A DNA stretch of 64,000 bases from Capilliphycus salinus. Lineage in GTDB: Bacteria; Cyanobacteriota; Cyanobacteriia; Cyanobacteriales; Microcoleaceae. The notes beneath the pieces are model-generated. The model had not been told where the DNA came from. It made no database searches and saw only the letters and a program-made list of their open reading frames with translations. The position numbers and the translations under genes were made by a program. Shown here piece after piece: positions 40,989-50,047 of the stretch. The stretch covers positions 7,648,875 through 7,712,874 of the forward strand of contig NZ_CP178543.1 in assembly GCF_047276495.1 (NCBI RefSeq), written 5' to 3'. Each line of letters opens with the position of its first letter. Position 1 is the first letter of the stretch.

Positions 40989-43721
40989 CTACTTCAACCC
41001 CTCAACTAACTGAGTTTTTGCACTCTCTAACGCTTCACTTAACTTACTCGCATCCCGTCCCCCCGCTTGGGCAAAGTTCGGACGTCCGCCGCCGCCGCCA
41101 CCGCAAATTTTGGCGATATTTCCGATAAACTTTCCGGCTTGTAACTTCTTGTCTTTGTGAACTTTTGCACTAAAAGCCGCAACTAAACTAACTTTCCCTT
41201 CTTCCGGCGACGAACCCAACACAACCGCACTTTCTCCTAACTTTTGTTGCAGCCGTTCCGCAGCCGTTTTCAATGAGTCCGCATCGACGCGGGGAAGTTC
41301 CGCCACCAGTATTTTAACCTCACCAACCGTTTCCGCTTCCGCCAATAATTGATCGGATTTTGCGATCGCCAATTCCCCTTTTGCGGCTTCCAATTGTTTC
41401 TGAGTTGCTTTTAACTCATTTTGCAAATTTGTAATCCGTTCCGGCAATTCTTCCGGCTTGGCTTTAAAGCGATCGCCCAACTCTTTGACTACATTATCCC
41501 GCACTTTTAGATAATCCAAAACCGACTGTCCCGCCACCGCTTCAATGCGACGAATACCGGATGAAATACCCGTCTCGCTGACAATTTTAAACAAGCCAAT
41601 TTCAGCAGTATTATTAACGTGAGTTCCGCCGCACAATTCCATCGAAACTCCCGTATAGTCAACCACCCGCACGACATCAGAATATTTCTCGCCAAACATT
41701 GCGGTTGCACCCTTGGCTTTTGCTTCTTCTAATGGCATCTCTGCAACCACAGCCGGATGCGCCTCCGCTATCCAAGTATTCACCTGATCTTCGACTTGTT
41801 GAACCTCTTCCGACGTCAACGAACGGGGACAGTTAAAATCAAACCGCAGGCGATCAAACGACACCATTGAACCCGCCTGAGAAATAGCCGGATCGACGAT
41901 TAATTTTAACGCCGATTGTAATAGGTGAGTTGCGGTATGATTGGCTTGGGCGCGACGCCGACAAGCGCGATCAATTTGGGCGTTTACGGTCATGCCAACG
42001 GTTAATATTCCCCGTTCAACTTTGCCCAAATGAATGAAGATATTCGACTCTTTTTGAACATCTTCCACCCGCACAACTGTTTCCCCAAAACTGAGAAAAC
42101 CGCGATCGCCAATTTGTCCGCCCGACTCCGCATAAAAAGGCGTTTGATCGAGAACAATTTGCACCTTTGTTCCCGCTTCAGCCGACTCGACCGATTTTCC
42201 TTCAACCAATATTGCTTTAACCAACGCTTCCGAAACGGGTTCAGAATAGCCCAAAAATGCGGTTGGATGGATGTTTTCTGCTAATTTATCCAAACTTCCC
42301 TGGATGGTTAAATCAATCGTTTCATGGGCATCTTTAGAGCGATTCCGTTGTTCTTCCATCTCGCTTTCAAACCCTTCAACATCCACCGTTAACCCATTTT
42401 CTTCGGCAATTTCTTGGGTTAATTCTAAGGGGAAACCGTAGGTATCATATAACACAAACGCATCTTTCCCCGAAATCAGACCCCCCTTACTAAGGGGGGA
42501 CTGAGGGGGGATTTCCTTACTAAGGGGGGACTGAGGGGGGATTTCCTTACTAAGGGGGGACTGAGGGGGGATTTCCTTATTAATAGCTTTTTCTATGATA
42601 TCAGCTAATAGTTTTTCACCCCGTTCTAACGTTTCCAAGAACCGTTCTTCTTCCCGTTGTAATTCCGCTTTAATTACCGCTTCCCGTTCGCGAGTTTGGG
42701 GATAAATATCCTCGGACAAACGAATCGCCGTTTCAGCAACTTTGGTAGTAAATTCCCCCTCAATTCCAATTAACCGCCCATGCCGAACCACCCGGCGAAT
42801 TAACCGTCTAAGAATGTAACCCCGACCGATATTAGACGCCGTTACTCCATCGGTAATTAAATGAACTACCGCCCGAACGTGATCGCCAATTACTTTCAGC
42901 GAAACTTGGGTTTTTGCGTCGCTTTTTTTGTAATCAATTCCCGCAATATCCGCCGCAGTTTTAATAATCGGAAAAATGAGGTCGGTTTCGTAATTATTGG
43001 GAACACTTTGGAGAATTTGCGCCATCCGTTCCAACCCCATTCCCGTGTCAATATTCTTGTTTTGTAACGGGGTCAAATTGCCGTCCGCATCCCGGTTATA
43101 CTGCATGAAAACCAAGTTATAAAACTCGATAAACCGGGTATCATCTTCTAAGTCAATGTTATCATCGCCGAGTTCGGGATGAAAATCGTAGTAAATTTCA
43201 GAACAGGGGCCGCAGGGTCCGGTTGGGCCGGACTTCCAAAAGTTGTCGTCTTCTCCCATGCGCTGGATGCGGTGGGCGGGAATGCCAATTTTGTCGCGCC
43301 AAATTTCAAAGGCTTCGTCATCTTCTTCAAACACGCTGACCACCAAACGTTCGGGCGGTAAACCAAAAACTTCGGTTGACAATTCCCAACCCCAGGCGAT
43401 CGCTTGTGTTTTAAAATAATCACCAAAGCTAAAATTGCCCAACATTTCAAAAAAGGTGTGGTGGCGGGCGGTGCGTCCCACGTTTTCAATATCGTTGGTG
43501 CGGATACATTTTTGGGACGTGGTGGCGCGGGGAACTTCCGGGGGGCGTTGTCCGAGGAAAATGGGTTTAAAAGGCAACATTCCGGCTATTGTTAATAGTA
43601 CCGTCGGATCTTCGGGTACTAACGAAGCGCTCGGCAGAATTTTATGACCGTGTTCGGCGTAGAAGTTAAGGAATTTTTGCCGAATTTCTGAACCGTTAAG
43701 AAACTGGGGAGAAAAAGACAT
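40989..43721 (-). CDS. alaS: Alanyl-tRNA synthetase, with in-frame repeat insertion
   Basis: Charges tRNA-Ala and edits misacylated Ser and Gly. Order of domains is aminoacylation (IRQKFLNFYAEHGHKILPSASLVPEDPTVLLTIAGM, FEMLGNFSFGDYFK), tRNA recognition, editing (HTATHLLQSAL and CGGTHV zinc-site motifs) and the C-Ala domain with a glycine run before RPNFAQAGG. The length of 910 is 33 residues over the about 877 of other cyanobacterial AlaRS. The excess equals three KEIPPQSPLS units near residues 381-413, encoded by a 30-base tandem repeat. The reading frame is intact, so the insertion must be tolerated. Confidence 0.95.
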   Translation of the reverse strand: MSFSPQFLNGSEIRQKFLNFYAEHGHKILPSASLVPEDPTVLLTIAGMLPFKPIFLGQRPPEVPRATTSQKCIRTNDIENVGRTARHHTFFEMLGNFSFGDYFKTQAIAWGWELSTEVFGLPPERLVVSVFEEDDEAFEIWRDKIGIPAHRIQRMGEDDNFWKSGPTGPCGPCSEIYYDFHPELGDDNIDLEDDTRFIEFYNLVFMQYNRDADGNLTPLQNKNIDTGMGLERMAQILQSVPNNYETDLIFPIIKTAADIAGIDYKKSDAKTQVSLKVIGDHVRAVVHLITDGVTASNIGRGYILRRLIRRVVRHGRLIGIEGEFTTKVAETAIRLSEDIYPQTREREAVIKAELQREEERFLETLERGEKLLADIIEKAINKEIPPQSPLSKEIPPQSPLSKEIPPQSPLSKGGLISGKDAFVLYDTYGFPLELTQEIAEENGLTVDVEGFESEMEEQRNRSKDAHETIDLTIQGSLDKLAENIHPTAFLGYSEPVSEALVKAILVEGKSVESAEAGTKVQIVLDQTPFYAESGGQIGDRGFLSFGETVVRVEDVQKESNIFIHLGKVERGILTVGMTVNAQIDRACRRRAQANHTATHLLQSALKLIVDPAISQAGSMVSFDRLRFDFNCPRSLTSEEVQQVEDQVNTWIAEAHPAVVAEMPLEEAKAKGATAMFGEKYSDVVRVVDYTGVSMELCGGTHVNNTAEIGLFKIVSETGISSGIRRIEAVAGQSVLDYLKVRDNVVKELGDRFKAKPEELPERITNLQNELKATQKQLEAAKGELAIAKSDQLLAEAETVGEVKILVAELPRVDADSLKTAAERLQQKLGESAVVLGSSPEEGKVSLVAAFSAKVHKDKKLQAGKFIGNIAKICGGGGGGRPNFAQAGGRDASKLSEALESAKTQLVEGLK
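42481..42579. repeat. Three 30-base tandem repeats inside alaS
   Basis: The unit ATTTCCTTACTAAGGGGGGA plus CTGAGGGGGG is present as two full copies and one near-full copy with partial ends. Its length of 30 bases keeps the alaS frame and encodes KEIPPQSPLS. Similar G-tract palindromic segments are scattered in cyanobacterial genomes. Confidence 0.9.
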
Positions 43722-43861
43722 AATCGCTAAAGGTCAATACAGTACAATAATATCGGGTAAGAGAATTTTATTACCCGCAAATCGTGTAACCTCTATTGTA
43801 GTCCTGCCGTTGACCGTTCGTGAGTTTTGTTCGGGCGAATTTTCAAATTTCCTCAATTATA

Positions 43862-44428
43862 TTACAAAATAATCTCGTTAACTTGAAAGTTAATTTCGGG
43901 AAAAGCCAGAGGAGATAGGGTATTTTCTGGTTGGAAGTCTTGAATAATTTGATATCCAGTGGGGGTGGGTTGTTGATGAATTTGCAAAAGATTTTGATTC
44001 AAATCTATTAACCAAACTTCTGTTATTCCGCTAGAACTATAAAGGGGAATTTTGACTTCTTTATCGTAGTTGATGCTGCTATCGGCGAGTTCAACAATCA
44101 GAAAAATATCGGAGGGTTGAGGATGTCCTGAGGCATAAAAATTGCTTCGGGGTTGGAGTAAGGCGATATCGGGTTGGGGTTCGGATAAATTATTGAGTAA
44201 TATCGGATTTTGAACACTAATCAAAATGCGATCGCCTAACCTCTGAGACAATAACTGATTTAACCGATTTACACAAGCTGCATGACGTTTTCCAATGGGC
44301 GACATTTCGATAATTTCTCCGTTAATGAGTTCAACGCGATCGCTTGGCGTTAGAATTCCGACTTCTGCCATTTGATGATATTCTGAAATAGTAAACCGTC
44401 GTTTTAATTGTTGAACTGACATCATCAA
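43862..44428 (-). CDS. Uma2-family (DUF820) restriction-like protein
   Basis: Protein of 188 residues of the PD-(D/E)xK superfamily, very common and amplified in cyanobacteria. Landmarks are FTISEYHQMAEVGILTPSDRVELINGEIIEMSPIG, the PDI acidic residue in EPQPDIALL, IFLIVELADSSINYDKEVKIPLYSSSGI and VWLIDLNQN, giving the D...ExK-like pattern (PD, VE, K). Function is unknown; members are treated as putative endonucleases. It lies just left of the palindrome array of the second RAYT. Confidence 0.88.
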   Translation of the reverse strand: MMMSVQQLKRRFTISEYHQMAEVGILTPSDRVELINGEIIEMSPIGKRHAACVNRLNQLLSQRLGDRILISVQNPILLNNLSEPQPDIALLQPRSNFYASGHPQPSDIFLIVELADSSINYDKEVKIPLYSSSGITEVWLIDLNQNLLQIHQQPTPTGYQIIQDFQPENTLSPLAFPEINFQVNEIIL

Positions 44429-44799
44429 GTTGTTTGTTTTATAGTTAATATTAATCTCATTTTATCACAGTTTTTTATTCTATGTGCATCAGTTCAGTAG
44501 GGTGCATCAGACCGTTAAATTTTTCATCATCGAATTAACTGTTAAATCTGATGCACCCGAAAAACTTATTTGAAGAATGGTGCATCAGACCGTTAAATTT
44601 TTCATCATCGAATTAACTGTTAAATCTGATGCACCCGAAAAACTTATTTGAAGAATGGTGCATCAGACCATTAAATTTGTGAGTATTGAATTAACTGTTA
44701 AATCTGATGCACCCGAAAAACTTATTTGAAGAATGGTGCATCAGACCGTTAAGTTTTTCATCCTCGAATTAACTGTTAAATCTGATGCACCCTACATAG
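44429..44799. repeat. REP array: four GGTGCATCAGA...TCTGATGCACC palindromes downstream of RAYT2
   Basis: Elements at 44500-44558, 44579-44636, 44657-44714 and 44735-44792 recur every 78 bases. Each is about 58 bases with the inverted ends GGTGCATCAG/CTGATGCACC and the inner inverted arms ACCGTTAAAT/AACTGTTAAATC. A constant 20-base spacer GAAAAACTTATTTGAAGAAT separates them. No gene is present. Confidence 0.92.
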
Positions 44800-45351
44800 T
44801 TATTCATTGCCGATATTTTCAGGAATATTAATAGATTCATTCGCACCCCAATCGGTCGGATAAAGACCTTGCTGAACAAAGCGGTGAAAGCTAGAATATT
44901 TCCAATCTTTAGGAGAATGACATAAACCATGTTTTACGGGATTATAATGAATGTAATCACAGTGATTACTAAAGTCTTTATCGTCTCTGATTAAATGTTC
45001 CCAATATCGTCTTTGCCATAAATTCTTTTCGTGACGTTTTTTGCCCGAAACACTAAGCTCTGCTAAAATTGGCAATTTATGCCCGCAACTGCGACTGACA
45101 AAACTTTTTAAATAACGCCAACGAACCGTATAATTACTATCGTTGTCTGGGAGAGTCAAAATACAATGAAAATGATCGGGTAAAAGCACAATTGCATCCA
45201 GAGAAAATGGATACAATATTTGTAACTTTTGGAAACCTTTGCGTAAAGTTTCTCGACCGATATCACTACATAACCAAGGTACTCTTTTATAAGTAACATG
45301 GGTAAAAAAATAAGTTGCACCTGGTATGGTCAATCTGCGATAGTTAGGCAT
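44800..45351 (-). CDS. REP-associated tyrosine transposase (second RAYT)
   Basis: Protein of 183 residues with the Y1/HUH core: MPNYRRLTIPGATYFFTHVTYKR, the metal-binding H60 and H62 in LLPDHFHCILTLP, and the CDYIHYNPVKHGLC block. It belongs to a different subgroup than the 3143-3706 transposase. On both sides lie arrays of one palindrome (four copies downstream, six upstream), a local expansion of the element it probably recognises. The reading frame is intact. I did not assign its catalytic tyrosine with confidence. Confidence 0.9.
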   Translation of the reverse strand: MPNYRRLTIPGATYFFTHVTYKRVPWLCSDIGRETLRKGFQKLQILYPFSLDAIVLLPDHFHCILTLPDNDSNYTVRWRYLKSFVSRSCGHKLPILAELSVSGKKRHEKNLWQRRYWEHLIRDDKDFSNHCDYIHYNPVKHGLCHSPKDWKYSSFHRFVQQGLYPTDWGANESINIPENIGNE

Positions 45352-45924
45352 GATGGAAAAAGTAGACGCTCAAACTATTATATTCGTAGGGTGCATCAGA
45401 AACAAAGGTTGATGAAATGAGCCATTATTTTATTGTCTGATGAACCCGAAAAGCTCAAATTATTATATTCGTAGGGTGCATCAGAAACAAAGATTTATTA
45501 TGAGAGTTATGGTTTGATTATCTGATGCACCCTACAAACTTATTGAAAGTCGGGTGCATCAGAAACAAAGATTTATTATGAGAGTTATGGTTTGATTATC
45601 TGATGAACCCGAAAAGCTCAAATTATTATATTCGTAGGGTGCATCAGAAACAAAGATTTATTATGAGAGTTATGGTTTGATTATCTGATGCACCCTACAA
45701 AGTTATTGAAAGTCGGGTGCATCAGAGACAAAGATTTATTATGAGAGTTATGGTTTAATTATCTGATGCACCCGAAAAGGGAGGCTCAAAAATCATCCGG
45801 TAATCGTCATTTAATGGAAGCATATTCTATTAATTGGTAGGGTGCATCAGACCGTTAAAATATTATTCCTAGAATAAACTCTTACATCTGATGTACCCTA
45901 CAGGATCTCAACGGTTCAAAACCT
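45352..45924. repeat. REP array: six palindromes upstream of RAYT2
   Basis: Copies lie at 45389-45447, 45474-45532, 45552-45610, 45637-45695, 45715-45773 and 45840-45898, all with GGGTGCATCAGA/TCTGATG(C/A)ACCC ends. The second to fifth are nearly identical inside (AACAAAGATTTATTATGAG...), and positions two/four and three/five repeat with a 163-base period, so a two-element unit was duplicated. The sixth resembles the downstream array in its ACCGTTAAAA inner part. Confidence 0.92.
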
Positions 45925-47358
45925 ATGAAAAATTCTATTGTTTCTATTCTGGTTGCGACGTTAACATTTTGTGGTGGTTGTGGTATTTTTCTAAAAATGG
46001 AACCGCAACCGCATCCCTTACAAGCGGCGACGCCGGAAGTCATTATTCAGCCGGGTGAAGTGCGTTCGTTACCGGGAAAAGTAGATAATATTCCCATGTT
46101 TAACAGCAATAGTCCGGAATGGGTGAAAAAAGAAGGAATTTTACTTTCCACCTTTCCAACGGACGGAAAAGCCTTTCCTGAGGCACATTTAAACTATTCT
46201 TTTAACGGCAAATTTGAACTGTTTGCCCATCATTTTGTTCACACGCCACCGGAGTCAAAAACCCTGTATTTGGGGATAATTGTTCATAACCCCGGAACGA
46301 AAAAAGTAACACTCGATATATTAGCGGCGGCGAGTTATTTAATGGAACCGGATGCACCGTTTAAACAGAAACCGCCTTTGAGTGAAAACCCTGAGGGTGA
46401 AGTGTATTCCGGTCCCGGTATTCGGGCAGTAGATACAGTTTTACGAGGGGTTCGACAAGCGGGTTTTCCTAATAAATTAGTTATTCCACCAGGGGAAAGT
46501 CGAATGTTACTTAATCATCCCATTCCGGTAAAAGGCTTAGAACGTCCTGTAAATGGTCGTTCAACATTTGCTATACTAAATAGCCGGGGCGATACACCCA
46601 ATTCCCCCGCAGGGGTTTATGTTGCCAGTTTAGCCATGTACGCGAAGCAGCACCCGGACGGTAGAGAGATTGCCCCGACTTTAGTTGAGTGGCAACAATT
46701 ACTCAACAGAGAAACTTTAGCACAACCTCGCGATAAAATGCCAACCCCTCCCGATCAAGTTGGCGGTCAGTTAATTTACAGTCGGGTGGCGGGAGTTCAG
46801 CAGGGTTCGCTGTGGGCGGCGAATTTAGCCGATGAGGGTAAAGAGACTTTAGAAATTCCTGAAGTTGGAACAAGATTTTCTTATGTGATTAGTACGGTAC
46901 GGGCGGGAACGTTGGGAACCAAACAAGTTCAGGCGGCGAAATTATTAGTTCGTTATCCCGATACGGCTTATGAGTCTCACGGAAATTATGGGTTACATTA
47001 TGATTTGAATTTACCCTTATTTAACCCAACAAATACTCCGCAAACCGTAACGTTAACTTTGGCAACCCCGAATAAAGAAGAACGTCTTTCTCAGGGGGGG
47101 TTAATGTTTCGTCAGCCTTCTTGGGATTTTCCTTATTTTCGCGGAACGGTTCGGTTACGTTATCGCAACGAACAAAATAAAAGCATAACTCGTTATGTTC
47201 ACTTGTGGCAACGTCGGGGTCAACAGGTTGAACCGTTGTTAAGTGTTACGTTAAAACCTCAAGAAAAACGAACGGTTAGAGTTGATTTTCGTTATCCTCC
47301 CGATGCAACCCCACCCCAAGTTTTAACCGTTAAAACTGTCGATAAAACTTCTAAATAA
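45925..47358 (+). CDS. DUF3370 family secreted protein
   Basis: Protein of 477 residues with an N-terminal hydrophobic segment (SIVSILVATLTFCGGCGIFL) for export or anchoring. The mature part carries the DUF3370 pattern: PEVIIQPGEVRSLPGKVDNIPMFNSNSPEW, the HHFVHTPP block, LYLGIIVHNPGTKKVTLDILAAASYL, DGRSTF-like turns and a long C-terminal beta-rich region. It is a cyanobacterial family of unknown function, probably outside the cytoplasm. Its start is 27 bases after the REP array, so promoter elements may lie in the array. It is followed by a repeat-rich gap. Confidence 0.85.
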   Translation: MKNSIVSILVATLTFCGGCGIFLKMEPQPHPLQAATPEVIIQPGEVRSLPGKVDNIPMFNSNSPEWVKKEGILLSTFPTDGKAFPEAHLNYSFNGKFELFAHHFVHTPPESKTLYLGIIVHNPGTKKVTLDILAAASYLMEPDAPFKQKPPLSENPEGEVYSGPGIRAVDTVLRGVRQAGFPNKLVIPPGESRMLLNHPIPVKGLERPVNGRSTFAILNSRGDTPNSPAGVYVASLAMYAKQHPDGREIAPTLVEWQQLLNRETLAQPRDKMPTPPDQVGGQLIYSRVAGVQQGSLWAANLADEGKETLEIPEVGTRFSYVISTVRAGTLGTKQVQAAKLLVRYPDTAYESHGNYGLHYDLNLPLFNPTNTPQTVTLTLATPNKEERLSQGGLMFRQPSWDFPYFRGTVRLRYRNEQNKSITRYVHLWQRRGQQVEPLLSVTLKPQEKRTVRVDFRYPPDATPPQVLTVKTVDKTSK

Positions 47359-47763
47359 ACCCGTAGGGGCGCATGGCAATGCGCCCTAATTGATTTTACC
47401 GACCACTGTTGTAGGGGCGGGTTCTGAACAAATTTATGTTTCCTACAAACAACCGTGCATATTCCCGCCCCCTCTGCCTATTATCTCTTGCTAGAAGCGC
47501 CTATTTTCTATCAGTTATTTGTCACCACTATTGTGGGGCGGGTTTAGAAAAGTTATTGATGGGAAGACATAGATATTTTCAGAACCCGCCCCTACATGAT
47601 TAATTTATTTTATTATTGGGTGGGGCGGGTTTAGTTGAATCTATAAGATGATATTATACATCTAACAGAACCCGCCCCTACAAAAGCCTCTATAAAAATT
47701 TCCCCAAACTTTCTGTTATATTATTGATTGATCTTTCAATGAATTACTTTTCTCACTTCTTTT
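47359..47763. repeat. Spacer with several GGGGCGGGTT palindromes
   Basis: No gene is visible. A small hairpin of GTAGGGGCGCATGGC type (47363-47388) is followed by three long members of the GTAGGGGCGGGTT family: 47410-47471, 47532-47596 and 47619-47682, arms about 13 bases, inner parts unrelated. Confidence 0.85.
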
Positions 47764-49194
47764 ATGTTAACGCTAACAAGAATTAACCCTCAAACCAACT
47801 TCAACTTTATCGAACAACTTTCGGCTACTATTTCCCAACTTCTCAAACTGATTAATGATATCATCTTTTTTGACATCGGGGGAATGCCCTTAATTGTTAT
47901 TTGGTTAATTTCCGGGGGGGCTATTTTTACCGTTTGGATGGGGTTTATTAATATTCGGGGGTTTAAACACGCCATAGATATTGTTCGGGGAAAATACGAT
48001 AACCCCGATGAAGTGGGGGAAGTTTCCCATTTTCAAGCCTTGGCGACGGCGTTATCTGCTACTGTTGGACTGGGAAATATTGCGGGGGTTGCTATTGCTA
48101 TTCGTTTGGGAGGACCCGGCGCCTGTTTTTGGTTAACGGTGGCGGGTTTTTTGGGAATGACCACCAAATTTGTTGAGTGTACTTTGGGTCAAAAATACCG
48201 TTTAGTTAAACCAGATGGAACCGTTGCGGGGGGGCCGATGTATTATCTTTCTGAGGGGTTATCGAAAATTGGTTTACCGTTTTTTGGCAGAATTTTATCT
48301 ATTTTATTTGCTATTTTAGCGATTTGCGGGGCTTTGGGAAGTTCGAGTATTTATCAATCAAACCAGTCTAAAGTCGGGGTTGCCCAGGTTATTCCAATAA
48401 TAGCAGAACGGGGCTGGATTTATGGAATTTTAATGGTATTTTTGGTGGGGTTGGTAATTCTTGGGGGTATTCGCCGCATTGCCTCGGTTGCGGCTACGGT
48501 TGTTCCGTTTATGTGCGGGATATATATTTTGGGCGCAGTATGGGTAATTTTAATTAATTTTACCGCAATTCCGGCAGCAATTACCACAATTTTAACGAGC
48601 GCTTTTAGTTTGAAAGCCGCAACCGGGGGAACGTTGGGGGCGATTATTCAGGGGTTCAGACGTTCGGCCTTTTCCAACGAAGCGGGGTTGGGAATTGCGG
48701 CGATCGCACATTCGGCAGCGAAAACGAACGAACCGGTTCGCGAGGGAATTGTTGCGGTTTTGGAACCGTTTATTGATACGGTGATTGTTTGTAATTTGAC
48801 GGCTTTGGTGATTATTCTCACCGGCGCTTATAATAATCCCGAATTTTCTAATTTGGGCGGTTCGGAATTAACTTCGGCGGCTTTTTCTGCGGTGATTCCC
48901 GGTTTTCCTTATATTTTGGCGTTGGCGGTGTTTTTGTTTGCGTTTTCAACGATGATTTCCTGGGGCTATTACGGTCAGCTTTGTTGGGAGTATTTGTTGG
49001 GAAGTCGGACTGCTATTGTTTATAAGCTTCTATTTTTACTCGCTATTTTTATGGGTTCGGTTGCTAACCCAACTGCTGTTATTCAGTTTAGCGATGCGAT
49101 GTATTTAACGATGGCGTTACCAAACTTGTTGGGGATGTATTTTTTGGCGGGTCAAGTTTCTGAAGATTTGAAGGATTATTTTTCTCGTTTGTAG
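47764..49194 (+). CDS. Sodium:alanine symporter (AGCS family)
   Basis: Inner-membrane carrier of 476 residues with about ten helices. The AGCS signature ATALSATVGLGNIAGVAIAIRLGGPGA is complete, followed by FLGMTTKFVECTLGQKYR, VAGGPMYYL and later GFRRSAFSNEAGLGIAAIAHSAAKTNEPVREG. These transport alanine or glycine with Na+. The neighbourhood (VapBC, FGE-like) gives no hint of a metabolic link. An alanine dehydrogenase occurs at the other end of the window but is not adjacent. Confidence 0.92.
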   Translation: MLTLTRINPQTNFNFIEQLSATISQLLKLINDIIFFDIGGMPLIVIWLISGGAIFTVWMGFINIRGFKHAIDIVRGKYDNPDEVGEVSHFQALATALSATVGLGNIAGVAIAIRLGGPGACFWLTVAGFLGMTTKFVECTLGQKYRLVKPDGTVAGGPMYYLSEGLSKIGLPFFGRILSILFAILAICGALGSSSIYQSNQSKVGVAQVIPIIAERGWIYGILMVFLVGLVILGGIRRIASVAATVVPFMCGIYILGAVWVILINFTAIPAAITTILTSAFSLKAATGGTLGAIIQGFRRSAFSNEAGLGIAAIAHSAAKTNEPVREGIVAVLEPFIDTVIVCNLTALVIILTGAYNNPEFSNLGGSELTSAAFSAVIPGFPYILALAVFLFAFSTMISWGYYGQLCWEYLLGSRTAIVYKLLFLLAIFMGSVANPTAVIQFSDAMYLTMALPNLLGMYFLAGQVSEDLKDYFSRL

Positions 49195-49348
49195 CCAGCT
49201 TGTTAGCCGGTTAGCCAGAGATTTCAATCTCTGTCTAAAAAGTCAAGTCCTCTCAACAGGACTAGATTTGAGCAAGCTGTACTGTCGCCTATCTGCAAAA
49301 AATTTGTTAAAATAATTTAGCCCTATTTTTAGGATAGACAGCAATTAA

Positions 49349-49549
49349 ATGGAAGCCAACCCGACGATCAATCAAAAATTAATTGAGGAAGCCCTGGCTT
49401 TGAGTGAAAACTTAACTGAAAATCAATTAATAGAGGAGGCTTTGCGTGAATATATTCAGCGTCGCCAGCAACGAAAAATATTAGACTTGTTTGGAACAAT
49501 AGACTATGAAGAAGATTATGACTATAAACAACAAAGAAAAATAAGATGA
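49349..49549 (+). CDS. vapB: VapB-type antitoxin
   Basis: Protein of 66 residues: two related helices, INQKLIEEALALSENLTENQLIEEALREYIQRRQ, then a polar acidic tail (LFGTIDYEEDYDY). This matches the DUF2191/VapB family, with an N-terminal ribbon-helix-helix-like part and a disordered toxin-binding tail. It overlaps the toxin gene by 4 bases (ATGA). Confidence 0.85.
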   Translation: MEANPTINQKLIEEALALSENLTENQLIEEALREYIQRRQQRKILDLFGTIDYEEDYDYKQQRKIR

Positions 49550-49944
49550 AGGTTATTGTGGATACTTCTGTATGGTCACTTGCTTTGCGACGCAACCCAC
49601 CACAAGACGAGATACCGAGTGTTAAGGTATTGCGAGATTTGATTGCAGATGGGAGGGTTGTTTTATTGGGTGCAATTCGTCAAGAAGTGCTTTCTGGGGT
49701 TCGCCATACAGAACAATTCATTCGACTGCGGGACTATCTTCGTGCGTTTCCAGATTTAACAATAGAAACTAAAGACTATGAACTCGCAGCAGAATTTTTT
49801 AACACTTGTCGCCGCAATGGAATTCAAGGTTCAAATATTGATTTTTTAATCTGTGCAGTAGCTCATAATCGTGGATATACTATTCTCACAACAGATAACG
49901 ATTTTCAGAATTTTCAGTCTTGTATTCCAATTATTTTGTATTGA
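49546..49944 (+). CDS. vapC: VapC-type PIN-domain toxin
   Basis: PIN-domain RNase of 132 residues. Acidic active-site residues are visible: D6 in MKVIVDTSVWSLAL, E47 in LLGAIRQEVLSG, D99 in IQGSNIDFLICA, and D116/D118 in LTTDNDFQ. It starts within the antitoxin stop codon, so synthesis is coupled. VapC toxins cut specific RNAs, commonly tRNAs. A second TA system in the window is at 38532-39046. Confidence 0.9.
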   Translation: MKVIVDTSVWSLALRRNPPQDEIPSVKVLRDLIADGRVVLLGAIRQEVLSGVRHTEQFIRLRDYLRAFPDLTIETKDYELAAEFFNTCRRNGIQGSNIDFLICAVAHNRGYTILTTDNDFQNFQSCIPIILY

Positions 49945-50047
49945 TTTCCTGGTGGGTGTATTTTTCGCAGAAAGGACATTAACAGGACAACCAAACATAG
50001 CCCAACTCGAATTAGAATAGTTACAGTAGCAATACACTGGCGATCCC

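Noticed and set aside
44500..45898. CRISPR array
   Set aside because: The units are long palindromes with regular spacing and conserved spacers, surrounding a RAYT gene. CRISPR repeats are shorter, spacers are unique and no cas genes are present.
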